NCBI GenBank assembly: GCA_027449965.1
Contig: DAIDKP010000013.1
Location: forward strand, 1 to 64,000
Length of the DNA: 64,000 nucleotides
Source of the DNA: Acidobacteriaceae bacterium
GTDB taxonomy: Bacteria; Acidobacteriota; Terriglobia; Terriglobales; Acidobacteriaceae
Direction: 5' to 3'
Each line of letters starts with the position of its first letter. The stretch's first letter is position 1. Below, in pieces: positions 28,030-36,503 of the stretch. The notes under the pieces were generated by a model. The model was not told where the DNA came from, searched no databases, and saw only the letters and a program-made list of their open reading frames with translations. Both the position numbers and the translations under genes were made by a program.

Positions 28030-29349
28030 ATGAAGCCGTCTTACCCCAGATCTCGCTCCGCCACCTGCCTTGCTGCTCTCGCGCTCGCCTGCCCTCACCC
28101 GGCATCTGCCGCGCCGCTGTACACGCTCGCCCCACCTCAGGCCGCGCTCGCGCATCATCTCGCCCTGTTGCGCCTTGCGCTTCATTTCGGCGTCGAACTT
28201 GCCGCGCTCGCCGTGCTCATCCTCCTGCTGGAAAGCGGCCTTGCCCAGCGCGTGGCGCACGCAATTACCCAGCGACTCTCGCGCCCGTGGCTTCAGACCG
28301 CCCTGTTTGCCGCCGCTCTTCTGCTCCTGCTCAACCTCTGCGTACTGCTCCCGGCAGACGCCACCAGCCACAGCGCTCTGCTCCGCGCTGGCATCAGCAT
28401 TCAAAGCTGGCCCGGCTGGCTGCGCGACCAATCCATCACCACCCTGCTCATGCTCCTCGTCGGCACGCCCATCCTCGTCTTCGCGCGCTGGCTGCTTGTG
28501 CGCTCGCCGCGTCGCGCCTGGCTCTGGTTCTGGCTTGCTTCCATCCCGGTCATCCTTGCCGCTGCGCTGGTACTGCCCCAGATCGTCGAGCCGCTCTTTG
28601 ATCACTTCTCGCCGCTCGCCGCCACTCATCCCGAACTCGTCCGGCAGTTTGAGCGGGTCGTCGCGCGCACCGGCACACACATCCCGCCCCAGCGCATGTT
28701 CCTCATGCAGGCCAGTGTCAAGGTCAACGGCCTCAACGCCTACGTCAGCGGCCTCGGCCCCACCCAGCGCATCGTCGTCTGGGACACCACCGCCGACCGC
28801 ATGCCCACCGACGAAATCCTCTTCATCCTCGCCCACGAGAGCGGCCACTACGTCCTCCACCATCTCCTCTGGGGACTCACCCTCGGCATCTTCGGAACGC
28901 TCGCTCTGCTCTGGCTCACCATGAAGCTTGCCGCTTCTCTGCTGCGCTGGCGCGGTCGCAGGTGGCGCGTCGCTTCGCTCACCTCGCTGCCCGGCATGGT
29001 CGTCGTCCTGCTCGCGCTCGTCCTGCTTGAAATCGTCAGCGAACCCATCGGCAACTCCATCAGCCGCGCCTTTGAGCATCAGGCCGACGTCTACGCGCAG
29101 GAAGCGCTCCACGGCATCGTCCCCGACCCGCAGGCGACCGCCGTCGCCGCCTTCCAGCAGCTGGGCCAGGCATGGCTGGAAGACCCGCATCCAGCCCCAT
29201 GCGTCGTCTTCTGGACCTATGATCACCCCTCCATCCAAAGCCGTGCGTCGTTCGCGGCGCACTATGATCCGTGGACCAAAGGAAACCATCCCCGCTATTT
29301 TGCTCCCGCGCCGGGAGCGGATCCAGCAGCTACACTGTGGGTGCCATGA
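28030..29349 (+). CDS. M48 family membrane metalloprotease (Ste24/HtpX-like)
   Basis: 439 residues. Zinc endopeptidase in the inner membrane. The zinc site HESGHY (HExxH) is near residue 275 with the third ligand in 'FEHQADVYAQEA' (near 350). An N-terminal signal-like segment and five to six membrane helices surround it, as in CAAX prenyl protease 1 relatives. The start ATG 28030 has no Shine-Dalgarno site; TAACAT lies 5 nt upstream, suggesting a leaderless transcript. The stop overlaps the start of the HIT gene (ATGA), so the two are coupled. Confidence 0.88.
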   Translation: MKPSYPRSRSATCLAALALACPHPASAAPLYTLAPPQAALAHHLALLRLALHFGVELAALAVLILLLESGLAQRVAHAITQRLSRPWLQTALFAAALLLLLNLCVLLPADATSHSALLRAGISIQSWPGWLRDQSITTLLMLLVGTPILVFARWLLVRSPRRAWLWFWLASIPVILAAALVLPQIVEPLFDHFSPLAATHPELVRQFERVVARTGTHIPPQRMFLMQASVKVNGLNAYVSGLGPTQRIVVWDTTADRMPTDEILFILAHESGHYVLHHLLWGLTLGIFGTLALLWLTMKLAASLLRWRGRRWRVASLTSLPGMVVVLLALVLLEIVSEPIGNSISRAFEHQADVYAQEALHGIVPDPQATAVAAFQQLGQAWLEDPHPAPCVVFWTYDHPSIQSRASFAAHYDPWTKGNHPRYFAPAPGADPAATLWVP

Positions 29350-29684
29350 CTTGTCTTTTCTGTCGTATTCTTCAGGGCGAGATTCCATCGAAACCGGTGT
29401 ATTCGGATGATCTCTGCTACGCATTCTCCGATATTCAGCCTCAGGCACCCACGCATGTGCTCCTGATCCCGCGCAAGCATATTCCATCGCTTGCATTTGC
29501 CACGCAGGAGGATACAAACCTGCTGGGCCACCTGATGAGCAAGGCTGCGGAGATTGCCCGCGAGCATTCGCTCGAAGGTGGCTATCGCGTCGTGCTCAAC
29601 ACCGGCGACGATGGTGGACAAACCGTCCACCATCTCCATCTTCACCTGCTCGGCGGACGCAGCCTCGCATGGCCGCCCGGCTAG
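29346..29684 (+). CDS. HIT family protein (histidine triad, HINT type)
   Basis: 112 residues. Hydrolyses purine nucleoside phosphoramidates and related adenylates. The triad 'VHHLHLHLLGGR' is at residues 96-107, with 'HVLLIPRKHI' at about 38 and an N-terminal 'CLFCRI' zinc-type pair. Full-length for the HINT branch. It overlaps the M48 gene by four bases. Confidence 0.93.
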   Translation: MTCLFCRILQGEIPSKPVYSDDLCYAFSDIQPQAPTHVLLIPRKHIPSLAFATQEDTNLLGHLMSKAAEIAREHSLEGGYRVVLNTGDDGGQTVHHLHLHLLGGRSLAWPPG

Positions 29685-29749
29685 CCCAACGCGCTCACCC
29701 TGTCGCAGACAAGGGCACCCGGAAAATTTCGTGAAAATTGTGAAGAATC

Positions 29750-30034
29750 CTACAGCGCGCGGAGATTTTCCACGGCGCGTTCGCGCATCCGCTGATACAG
29801 CCCGCCAATGGCGTATCTCTGGAAGTGCTCCGAGGCGCGATGTGCCGCCAGCGCTGCCTCATCGGCATATTGCTCAAAGATCAGCACCGTATCCGGATCA
29901 TCCTCGAGCGTCAGCGGAATATAGGAGACGCAGCCTGCTTCCGCCCGTGATGCCTCAGTAATCAGCCGAAGATGCTCGGCAATCTCTTCGCGATCCTCAG
30001 CGGCAAACCGAAGCCGTACGATAAAGCTGACCAT
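29750..30034 (-). CDS. Antibiotic-biosynthesis-monooxygenase-fold (ABM/YgiN-like) protein
   Basis: 94 residues, dimeric ferredoxin-like fold expected. Motifs 'GCVSYIPL', 'FEQYADEAALAAHRASEHFQRY' match the ABM domain. Such proteins act as quinol monooxygenases or in heme/aldehyde chemistry; the substrate here is unknown. The start is MVSFIV at 30034 with GGGAGAG just upstream; an ATG at 30046 is the alternative. It sits 60 bp after purA in the same direction and may share its transcript. Confidence 0.85.
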   Translation of the reverse strand: MVSFIVRLRFAAEDREEIAEHLRLITEASRAEAGCVSYIPLTLEDDPDTVLIFEQYADEAALAAHRASEHFQRYAIGGLYQRMRERAVENLRAL

Positions 30035-30094
30035 CGTCTCTCCCATTTCTTCCTGCCCATCGCTTCGCTCGCGCGCCGCACAGGCCATTTCGAT

Positions 30095-31426
30095 TCAAAC
30101 CGTCTTCAACCCTGCCGCCATGCGCTTCAGTTCCTCGGCAAACTCCGGCAAAATCATCGTCTGGTCGCGCTCCGGACCGGTCGAAACCATCCCGATCCGA
30201 GCCTGACTTTCGCGCTCCTGAAAGCGCAGATACTCCTGCGCAGCCCGGGGCAAACGGTCAAAGTCGGCAATGCCCTCCGTCGACTCGCGCCACCCCTTCA
30301 GCCGCGTGTACTGCGGCTCAATCGACTCCAGCCCGCGCACATCCGCCGGCACCGAATCCGTCATCTTTCCGTCGATCTTGTACCCGATGCAGACCGGAAT
30401 CTCATCCAGTTCATCCAGAACGTCCATCTTCGTCACCACCAGCCACTCCGTTCCATTCACCTGGTTGGAGTAGCGCAGCATCGGTATATCCAGCCATCCG
30501 CATCGTCGCGGCCTTCCCGTCACCGCGCCAAATTCATTGCCGCGGCTCCGCAGCGACTCCGCCGAAGCATCATGAATCTCCGTCGGAAACGGCCCTTCGC
30601 CCACGCGCGTCACATACGCCTTCGTCACGCCAATCACCGTGCCAATCGCTGTCGGCCCCACGCCCGTCCCCGTCGCCGCCCCGCCCGCCGTCGCCGACGA
30701 TGAGGTCACAAACGGATACGTTCCATGGTCGATATCGAGCATCGTTCCCTGCGCGCCTTCAAACATCACGCTGCCGCCGGCACCAATCAGCTCGTGCAGC
30801 ATCCGCCCCGTATCCGCCACCAGCGGCCTCACCCGCTCAGCCGCCGCCGCATACTCGTCAAACATCCTCGCCGGATCGATCGGCGCGCTGCCAAACAGCG
30901 CCTGCGCAATCGCATTCTTTTCCTGGCATGCGTTCTCAATGTGCGTCTTCAGAATCTTCTCGTTCAGCAGATCGACCACGCGCAGTCCGCTCCGCGCCAT
31001 CTTGTCCTCATACGCCGGTCCAATTCCACGGCTGGTTGTGCCAATCTTCTGCCGCCCCGGCGCGCTCTCCGCCGCCAGTTCAATCATCCGGTGATACGGC
31101 AGAATCACCTGCGCGCGGTTCGAGACAAAAAGCTGCCCATCCACCTCAATCCCCAGCGCGGCCAGCTTGTCCACTTCGCGCAGAAACGCAATCGGGTCCA
31201 GCACCACACCGTTGCCGATAATCGCCTTGCAACCCGGCCTCAGCACCCCGCATGGAATCAGTTGCAACACAAATTTCTGGTCGCCGATAATCACCGTATG
31301 GCCTGCATTGTGGCCACCGGCATAACGCGCCACAGCCGAGAATCCGCCGCTCAATACATCGACAATCTTGCCTTTGCCTTCATCGCCCCACTGGGCACCC
31401 AGAATAACTGCTGTCTTCGCTCGCAT
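30095..31426 (-). CDS. purA: Adenylosuccinate synthetase
   Basis: 443 residues. Condenses IMP with aspartate using GTP, the first committed step to AMP. Landmarks: 'GAQWGDEGKGKIVDVL' (residues 9-24), 'GGHNAGHTV', 'TTSRGIGPAYEDKMARSG', 'EGAQGTMLDIDHGTYPFVTSS', and 'GRPRRCGWLD'. Full length. AGGTGTG lies 4-10 nt before the ATG. Together with apt at 48056 it covers adenine nucleotide supply. Confidence 0.97.
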   Translation of the reverse strand: MRAKTAVILGAQWGDEGKGKIVDVLSGGFSAVARYAGGHNAGHTVIIGDQKFVLQLIPCGVLRPGCKAIIGNGVVLDPIAFLREVDKLAALGIEVDGQLFVSNRAQVILPYHRMIELAAESAPGRQKIGTTSRGIGPAYEDKMARSGLRVVDLLNEKILKTHIENACQEKNAIAQALFGSAPIDPARMFDEYAAAAERVRPLVADTGRMLHELIGAGGSVMFEGAQGTMLDIDHGTYPFVTSSSATAGGAATGTGVGPTAIGTVIGVTKAYVTRVGEGPFPTEIHDASAESLRSRGNEFGAVTGRPRRCGWLDIPMLRYSNQVNGTEWLVVTKMDVLDELDEIPVCIGYKIDGKMTDSVPADVRGLESIEPQYTRLKGWRESTEGIADFDRLPRAAQEYLRFQERESQARIGMVSTGPERDQTMILPEFAEELKRMAAGLKTV

Positions 31427-31548
31427 GACTTCACACCTATTTTTTCTGAACCCCGTCGGTCACTCCGGGAACGTCGCGCACCCGCGCCAAACTCATCATA
31501 TACTGCATCGCCTTCCGGCCGTGCCCACGCATGACCGCGCGTGCGTCC

Positions 31549-31554
31549 TACAAT
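31549..31554 (+). promoter_or_regulatory. -10 element 6 nt before the mutM start
   Basis: TACAAT (5 of 6 to consensus), then CAACCT, then GTG. No Shine-Dalgarno site; fits a leaderless transcript. Confidence 0.55.
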
Positions 31555-31560
31555 CAACCT

Positions 31561-32406
31561 GTGCCTGAATTGCCCGAAGTTGAAACCATCGCCCGCGGCG
31601 TCCACCAGCGCGTCCGCCACGCTCAAATCCTCAGCGCGTGGTTCAGCCGCTATCGCGAACCCATGAAAACTCCGCCCCGCCAGCAGCAGAATGCACTCAC
31701 CGGCGCGTGGTTTCTCTCTGTCCGCAGAGTGGGCAAACACATCGTCTGCGACCTCGCCACGCAGCCGCCCACACCTGACACCACACACCACGCCCCCACA
31801 CACCAATGGATCGTCCACCTCGGCATGACCGGACGTCTCGTCGTCACCCACGCCGACCAACCCATCGTCCCGCACACTCACGCCCGACTCACCCTCCACG
31901 ATGGCCGCGAGATTCGTTTTGTCGACGCCCGCCGCTTCGGTTGCCTCGAACTCCTCGACCTGCGCAAACAGCCTGCCTTCCACGGCCCCGGCAGCGAGCC
32001 TATGACCATCTCCGCCGAAGACTTCGCGCGTCTCTTCCAATCCCGCAAAGTCGCCATCAAAGCCGCCCTGCTCAACCAGTCTCTGCTCCACGGCGTCGGC
32101 AACATCTACGCCGACGAAAGCCTCTTTCGCGCCGGCATCCGACCTCGCCGCCTCGCTGCCTCACTGACGCGCGCTCAGCTCGAACGCCTCCGCGTCTCGC
32201 TCCAACAGGTCCTCACCCACGCCATCGCCCTCGGCGGCTCCTCCGTCTCCGATTACGTCGATGCCAACGGCGTCCGAGGCTTTTTCCAGTTGGAGCATTG
32301 CGTCTATGCCCGCCAGGGAATGCCCTGTCGCGTCTGCGGTCAACCCATCCAGCGCATCGTCCTCGCCGGACGCGGCACACACTTCTGTTGCCAGTGCCAG
32401 CGATAG
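31561..32406 (+). CDS. mutM: Formamidopyrimidine-DNA glycosylase
   Basis: 281 residues. Removes 8-oxoguanine and cleaves the strand. I start at GTG 31561 so that the product opens 'MPELPEVETI'. After Met removal Pro-1 is the catalytic nucleophile and Glu-2 the second catalytic residue, so any longer N-terminus would be inactive. The conserved lysine loop, 'GVGNIYADESLF' helix-two-turn-helix and the C-terminal zinc finger ('CRVCGQPI', 'FCCQCQR') are present. It works with mutY (37597) in the GO repair system. Confidence 0.96.
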   Translation: MPELPEVETIARGVHQRVRHAQILSAWFSRYREPMKTPPRQQQNALTGAWFLSVRRVGKHIVCDLATQPPTPDTTHHAPTHQWIVHLGMTGRLVVTHADQPIVPHTHARLTLHDGREIRFVDARRFGCLELLDLRKQPAFHGPGSEPMTISAEDFARLFQSRKVAIKAALLNQSLLHGVGNIYADESLFRAGIRPRRLAASLTRAQLERLRVSLQQVLTHAIALGGSSVSDYVDANGVRGFFQLEHCVYARQGMPCRVCGQPIQRIVLAGRGTHFCCQCQR

Positions 32407-32982
32407 CGCATCCTGGCGCACCCTTTGAAAAAAATCCCGCCTCGCCGGTTGTCAGCCGCCGGGGTTCGCTGTACTATCGGAAGTGGCAGCATTGCTGGCC
32501 GCTCCTCACACAATCAGTACACGGAATCCAGACTGGATGTGCAGGAGTGGCTTGGGCAGCAAAAATTCTTGCGCCACAAAGGCAAACTGCTCAGCGGGAA
32601 CAGGCGTTGCGCAAAAGATTTTTTTAGAAATCTGCAACTCCTGATCCAGGAATCCACACGCGCGCCAAGCCCAATCCCCACCCGGATGGATTGTGCGCAT
32701 GAACGAGAACAAGCAAGAATCGCCTCCTCGATGAGGCGGTGGATGCTCACTCTGGTTGAAGAGAAACGAACCTCGGGATGCCGTTCCACGCAGCGAAGCA
32801 GCGGTCCATTGCATCGCGCTGACTGAGTATGCGGCACACCGCAAAGCAGGGGACCAAGGTCTGTCACGACTCTACCCATCTCAGATTCACCCGCACAGAG
32901 ACCTGGAACCATTCAGGCGCGCAGCCATCGCTGACCGCCAGGCCCCGACAGCCAATTCAAGCACGCAACAGGAAGTGGATGC
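32407..32982. other. 576-bp gene-free stretch
   Basis: Several short open frames overlap here on both strands, none with coding-like composition or a ribosome site. A small hairpin CGCCTC-CTCGAT-GAGGCG lies near 32721-32741, and A/T runs occur around 32420 and 32630. No tRNA, tmRNA or riboswitch was recognised; a small RNA or long leader of the next gene remains possible. Confidence 0.5.
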
Positions 32983-33945
32983 ATGACAACCGAACCAACT
33001 CAGCCAACCTCAGCCCCCGTCCCAACTTCAGCCCCCGCTGTCGATTCACCTGAATTCTCAGCCGGAGCAGCCTCCCAGGGACATCGGCGGCGACGGCGAC
33101 GGCGCAAGAACAAGTCCGCCAATCCTGTTCCGCTTGCCACCGGCGGAGACGCCTCGTTGCCTGAGTTCCCCCCGCAGCAGCCGGTGGCCATCTCGACTTC
33201 GCAGCCGCCGCAGCAGCGTCCCGATGGCGCACCCTTCAAAACCAGCCGACGCAAAAAGCGTCGCAACAAGCAGCAGCAGAATGGCGGATTCAAGCCCGAG
33301 CCGGGCAACAGTATCCTGCCCGTCAACGGTTACAACGGCAAACGGAAAGCCGCACGCCAGAAAGGTCCGCGCGAGTTTGTCGGACCCATGGATCACAGCT
33401 ATCGCGTTGCCAACGGCAACGTCGCCGACGGTCCGCCGGCCACTATTTCACAGGCCGGCAATGGCAACTTCTACGCCGATCCCGGCGCGCGCAGCCATCG
33501 CACGCCCGCCGTCGCAGCCGACGCGCCTTCGCGCATCTTCTTCGTGATTGAAGATCTTTTCTTCATCGCCAAAATCAACGAAGTCAGCCGCAAGCTCGCC
33601 GTCAAAGTCGAGTTTGTCAAAGCCGACAAGGAAAAGAGCGACAAGGATATCGTCACCCGTCTCGCCGAGACCGCCGATCCCGAACATCCTTCGCTCGTCG
33701 TCTTTGACCTCAACAACGCAGCCGTCAAGTCCCTGACGCTGATCCCCAAGGTCAAAAGCAAACTCAAAAAATCCGTCTCCATCATCGGATTTCTCTCGCA
33801 CATCCAGGGCGACCTCAAGATCAAGGCCATCGAAGCCGGCTGCGATACCGTCATGCCGCGCTCAGCCTTCTCCCAAAGCCTGCCCAATCTGCTTCGCCGC
33901 TATGGCATCGACGACGACGACGAATACTACCCCCAGCCTGTGTAA
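32983..33945 (+). CDS. Receiver-like protein with long basic N-terminal tail
   Basis: 320 residues. Residues 1-175 are disordered and basic, with an eight-residue Arg cluster near 35-42 ('HRRRRRRRKNK') and 'SRRKKRRNKQQQ' near 87-98. Residues 180-315 look like a CheY-type receiver: acidic pair in 'FFVIEDLFF', the phospho-acceptor-like Asp in 'LVVFDLNNA', and 'IEAGCDTVMPRSAF' where the usual Lys-Pro is replaced by Pro-Arg. The missing lysine suggests a pseudo-receiver not regulated by classical phosphorylation. The basic tail may bind nucleic acid. GGAAG is 8 nt before the ATG; a terminator follows. Confidence 0.75.
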   Translation: MTTEPTQPTSAPVPTSAPAVDSPEFSAGAASQGHRRRRRRRKNKSANPVPLATGGDASLPEFPPQQPVAISTSQPPQQRPDGAPFKTSRRKKRRNKQQQNGGFKPEPGNSILPVNGYNGKRKAARQKGPREFVGPMDHSYRVANGNVADGPPATISQAGNGNFYADPGARSHRTPAVAADAPSRIFFVIEDLFFIAKINEVSRKLAVKVEFVKADKEKSDKDIVTRLAETADPEHPSLVVFDLNNAAVKSLTLIPKVKSKLKKSVSIIGFLSHIQGDLKIKAIEAGCDTVMPRSAFSQSLPNLLRRYGIDDDDEYYPQPV

Positions 33946-33969
33946 TCGCTGTTCAACTCATTGCCGCTT

Positions 33970-34007
33970 CACAACAAGGTTGCTCGTTCCCCGGCAGCCT
34001 TGTTGTG
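33970..34007 (+). terminator. Hairpin after the receiver-like gene
   Basis: CACAACAAGGTTGC / GCAGCCTTGTTGTG, a 14-bp stem with one wobble and a 10-nt loop, 24 bp past the stop. The trailing T-run is weak. Confidence 0.7.
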
Positions 34008-34032
34008 CATTTGCCGTTGCTTCCTGAGGGCA

Positions 34033-34066
34033 GTCATTCACTGCGGGAATGACAAGCAAAAAGGGG
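34033..34066 (+). repeat. Element B repeat with extended palindrome
   Basis: GTCATTC-ACTGCGG-GAATGAC followed by AAGCAAAAAGGGG. The left arm differs from the consensus and now pairs through GTCATTC/GAATGAC. Confidence 0.65.
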
Positions 34067-34085
34067 GAAGGCAGATATGTAGGCG

Positions 34086-34940
34086 CTAGTGGGTGCGGTG
34101 TGCGGCGAGTTCCCAGGCGGAGCGGTCGGCGAGCAGGCGTCGAACGAGGGCGGTGTGCATGGCGTGGCCAGCGCGCTCGGCGACGACGCGGCCTTCAATG
34201 CGGCGTCCGGCGAGGGCGAGGTCGCCGATGAGGTCCAGCACCTTGTGACGAACGAATTCGTTGGGGAAGCGGAGCGGACCGTTTTCGATGCCGGTGGCGG
34301 TGACGAGGATGGCGCATTCGGGTCCTGCGCCGCGGATGAGTCCCATGTCGCGCAGGCGCTGTTCGTCGGCTTTGTAGCCGAAGGTGCGCGCGGGGGCGAT
34401 CTCGGCGCCGTAGGTCTCCGTAGCGAGGTCGAGGGTGAAGCGGTCGCGACCGATGGGAGGCGGGAAGTCGATGGCGTAATCGATGCTGTAGCCGGTACCG
34501 GGGTAGACGCCAATGAATTTGTCGCCTTCGCGGACTTCGACGGGGTGGAGGATGCGAAGGTATTCGCGACGTCGGCGCTGAGGACGGAGGCCGACAGAGC
34601 GGATGGCGCAGACGTAGGGCAGGGCGCTGCCGTCGAGGATTGGTAGTTCGAGGTTGTCGACTTCAATGATGAGGTTGTCGATGGCGAGGCCGATGAGAGC
34701 TGAGAGCAGATGTTCTGTGGTGGAGATGAGCACGCCCTGACGCATGAGGCTGGTGGCGTAGCTGACGCGGGCGACGTTGCGACCGGTGGCGGCGATCTCA
34801 AAGTTGTCGAGGTCGGTGCGGCGGAAGACGATGCCGGAGCCGGCGGGAGCGGGGACAAGTCTCATGCGGACGGGAGCGCCGGAGTGGAGTCCGATGCCGG
34901 TGAACTCAATCGGCTGCTCGATGGTCTGCTCGGTGTGGAT
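34086..34940 (-). CDS. lpxC: UDP-3-O-acyl-N-acetylglucosamine deacetylase (LpxC), probable non-standard start
   Basis: 284 residues from the start proposed here. Zinc enzyme of the committed step of lipid A synthesis. Landmarks: 'EFTGIGLHSG', zinc ligand in 'STTEHLLSAL', 'LDGSALPYV', 'EFVRHKVLDLIGDLALAG' with the second zinc histidine, and 'HAMHTALVRRL'. No ATG, GTG or TTG lies at the expected N-terminus. An ATC at 34940-34938 follows GGAGG at 7-nt spacing and gives 'MHTEQTIEQPIEF', the right length for LpxC. The nearest standard in-frame start is a GTG at 35045 with no ribosome site, adding 35 low-complexity residues; the first internal ATG would delete the 'GLHSG' strand. Confidence 0.9.
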   Translation of the reverse strand: MHTEQTIEQPIEFTGIGLHSGAPVRMRLVPAPAGSGIVFRRTDLDNFEIAATGRNVARVSYATSLMRQGVLISTTEHLLSALIGLAIDNLIIEVDNLELPILDGSALPYVCAIRSVGLRPQRRRREYLRILHPVEVREGDKFIGVYPGTGYSIDYAIDFPPPIGRDRFTLDLATETYGAEIAPARTFGYKADEQRLRDMGLIRGAGPECAILVTATGIENGPLRFPNEFVRHKVLDLIGDLALAGRRIEGRVVAERAGHAMHTALVRRLLADRSAWELAAHRTH

Positions 34941-35159
34941 GGGATTGCCTCCACGAGCAGGCGAGGGATGCGGCTGCTCGAAAGATAGAGTGACGCTAGA
35001 TAGAGTAACGCGTGGGAAGGGGGACGAGTGTGTCTTTTTTGCCACAGATGGCGTGTCCGAACGGGTGAGGAGGCGCTGCGAAATGTGGGTGAAATGTGCG
35101 ACATTGTTGGGATGAAGCCGAGAGATGGAAGGGACGGTGTGGGGATGAGCGGAGTGCCG

Positions 35160-36359
35160 ATGCGAGCGTGGCTGGCGGGTGCGCGCAGGCTGGAGCCGGA
35201 GTGGCTGGCGATGACGCGGCGGCTGGTGGAGGCGGAGTCTCCGTCGGAGGACAAGGCGGCCGTGGATGGGTGTATGGCGCTGGCGGCGGAGGCTGCTCGG
35301 ACGATGGGCGGACGGTTGAAGGTGCATCGGCAGCGGGTGTACGGCGATGTGCTGGAGATGCGGTTTGGGCAGGCGCGAACGGCTGGGCAGGAAGCGCAGG
35401 CTGTGGCGCGGACGCTTGTGCTGGGGCATCTGGATACGGTGTGGCCGTTGGGAACGCTGCGGAAGATGCCGTGGCGGGTGGCGGAGGGTCGGCTGTATGG
35501 ACCGGGCACGCTGGATATGAAAGCGGGCGTGGCAATGACGTTGACGGCGGTGAGGATGCTGCTGGAGGCGGAGGTGTTGACGCGGCGGTGTGGGCACGAG
35601 GTGGTGGTGCTGCTGGTGAGTGAAGAGGAGATTGGCAGCCCGGTGTCGCGAGCTGTGACGGAGGCGGTGGCCAGGGAGTGTGGCGCGGCGCTGGTGATGG
35701 AGCCAGCGCAGGGGCTGGCGCTGAAGACGGCGCGCAAGGGAACGGGGAATTTTCGCCTGGAAGTGACGGGTCGCGCGGCGCACTCGGGGGTGGACTTTGC
35801 GGCGGGTCGGTCGGCGATTCGCGAGCTGGCGAGGCTGATTGAGCAGGTGAGCGGGTGGAGCGATGAAGCGCGGGGAACGACGGTGAATGTGGGGCAGATG
35901 GGTGGCGGGACGCGGACGAATATTGTGCCGGAGCAGGCCTGGGCCGAGGTGGACTTGAGGATTGCCCGGCGCGCGGATGGGCCGCGGATGGAACGACGCT
36001 TTCTGGCGCTGAAGCCGACGCGGTTGGGTGAGGACTGTCGGGTGAAGGTGACGGGCGGGATCAATCGTCCGCCAATGGAGCGGGCGCGTGGGACGGTGCG
36101 GCTGCTGAGGCGAGCGCAGGAGCTGGGCGCGGAGCTGGGCTGGCGGGTGGAGGAAGCCGCGACGGGCGGCGCATCGGATGGGAACTTTACCGCAGCGCTG
36201 GGCGTTCCGACGCTGGATGGGCTGGGTGCTGTGGGGGCGGGCGCACATGCGGGGCATGAACAGGTGGAGCTGGATTCGATTGCGCCTCGGACGGCGCTGC
36301 TGGCCGGGTTGCTGGCGAGCCGGATTACGAGCGGGATCACGAATCTGACGCGTGGGTAA
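35160..36359 (+). CDS. M20 family metallopeptidase (carboxypeptidase G2-like)
   Basis: 399 residues. Di-zinc exopeptidase or amidohydrolase. Zinc and catalytic sites: 'LVLGHLDTVWP' (His, Asp), 'GPGTLDMKAG' (Asp), 'LVSEEEIGSP' (Glu-Glu), and a distal His in 'GAGAHAGHEQ'. The dimerisation lid holds 'GRAAHSGVD'. There is no signal peptide, so it acts in the cytoplasm from this start. ATG 35160 has GGAG 5 nt upstream; ATGs at 35145 and 35112 are alternatives. It is divergent from lpxC, sharing about 200 bp of regulatory space. Confidence 0.85.
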   Translation: MRAWLAGARRLEPEWLAMTRRLVEAESPSEDKAAVDGCMALAAEAARTMGGRLKVHRQRVYGDVLEMRFGQARTAGQEAQAVARTLVLGHLDTVWPLGTLRKMPWRVAEGRLYGPGTLDMKAGVAMTLTAVRMLLEAEVLTRRCGHEVVVLLVSEEEIGSPVSRAVTEAVARECGAALVMEPAQGLALKTARKGTGNFRLEVTGRAAHSGVDFAAGRSAIRELARLIEQVSGWSDEARGTTVNVGQMGGGTRTNIVPEQAWAEVDLRIARRADGPRMERRFLALKPTRLGEDCRVKVTGGINRPPMERARGTVRLLRRAQELGAELGWRVEEAATGGASDGNFTAALGVPTLDGLGAVGAGAHAGHEQVELDSIAPRTALLAGLLASRITSGITNLTRG

Positions 36360-36453
36360 CGGGCCAGATGGAGCGATGGAGCTGGGCCACAATGCCGGGC
36401 GTTGGGCGCGACGGCGGAGTCTGAAGTGTAAGAGTCCGGATGAGCGGAGATCA

Positions 36454-36481
36454 CGGCAGGCGCAGCGTTGGACGCCTGCCG
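36454..36481. terminator. Bidirectional hairpin between convergent genes
   Basis: CGGCAGGCG / CGCCTGCCG, 9-bp stem with 10-nt loop, between the M20 gene (+) and the outer-membrane gene (-). No T-run on either side. Confidence 0.55.
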
Positions 36482-36503
36482 CGAGTGTGGATTCTGGCCT
36501 GCG

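Noticed and set aside
32425..32826. 133-residue plus-strand frame in the gap after mutM
   Set aside because: No ribosome site, mixed composition, overlapped by equal-length frames on the other strand.
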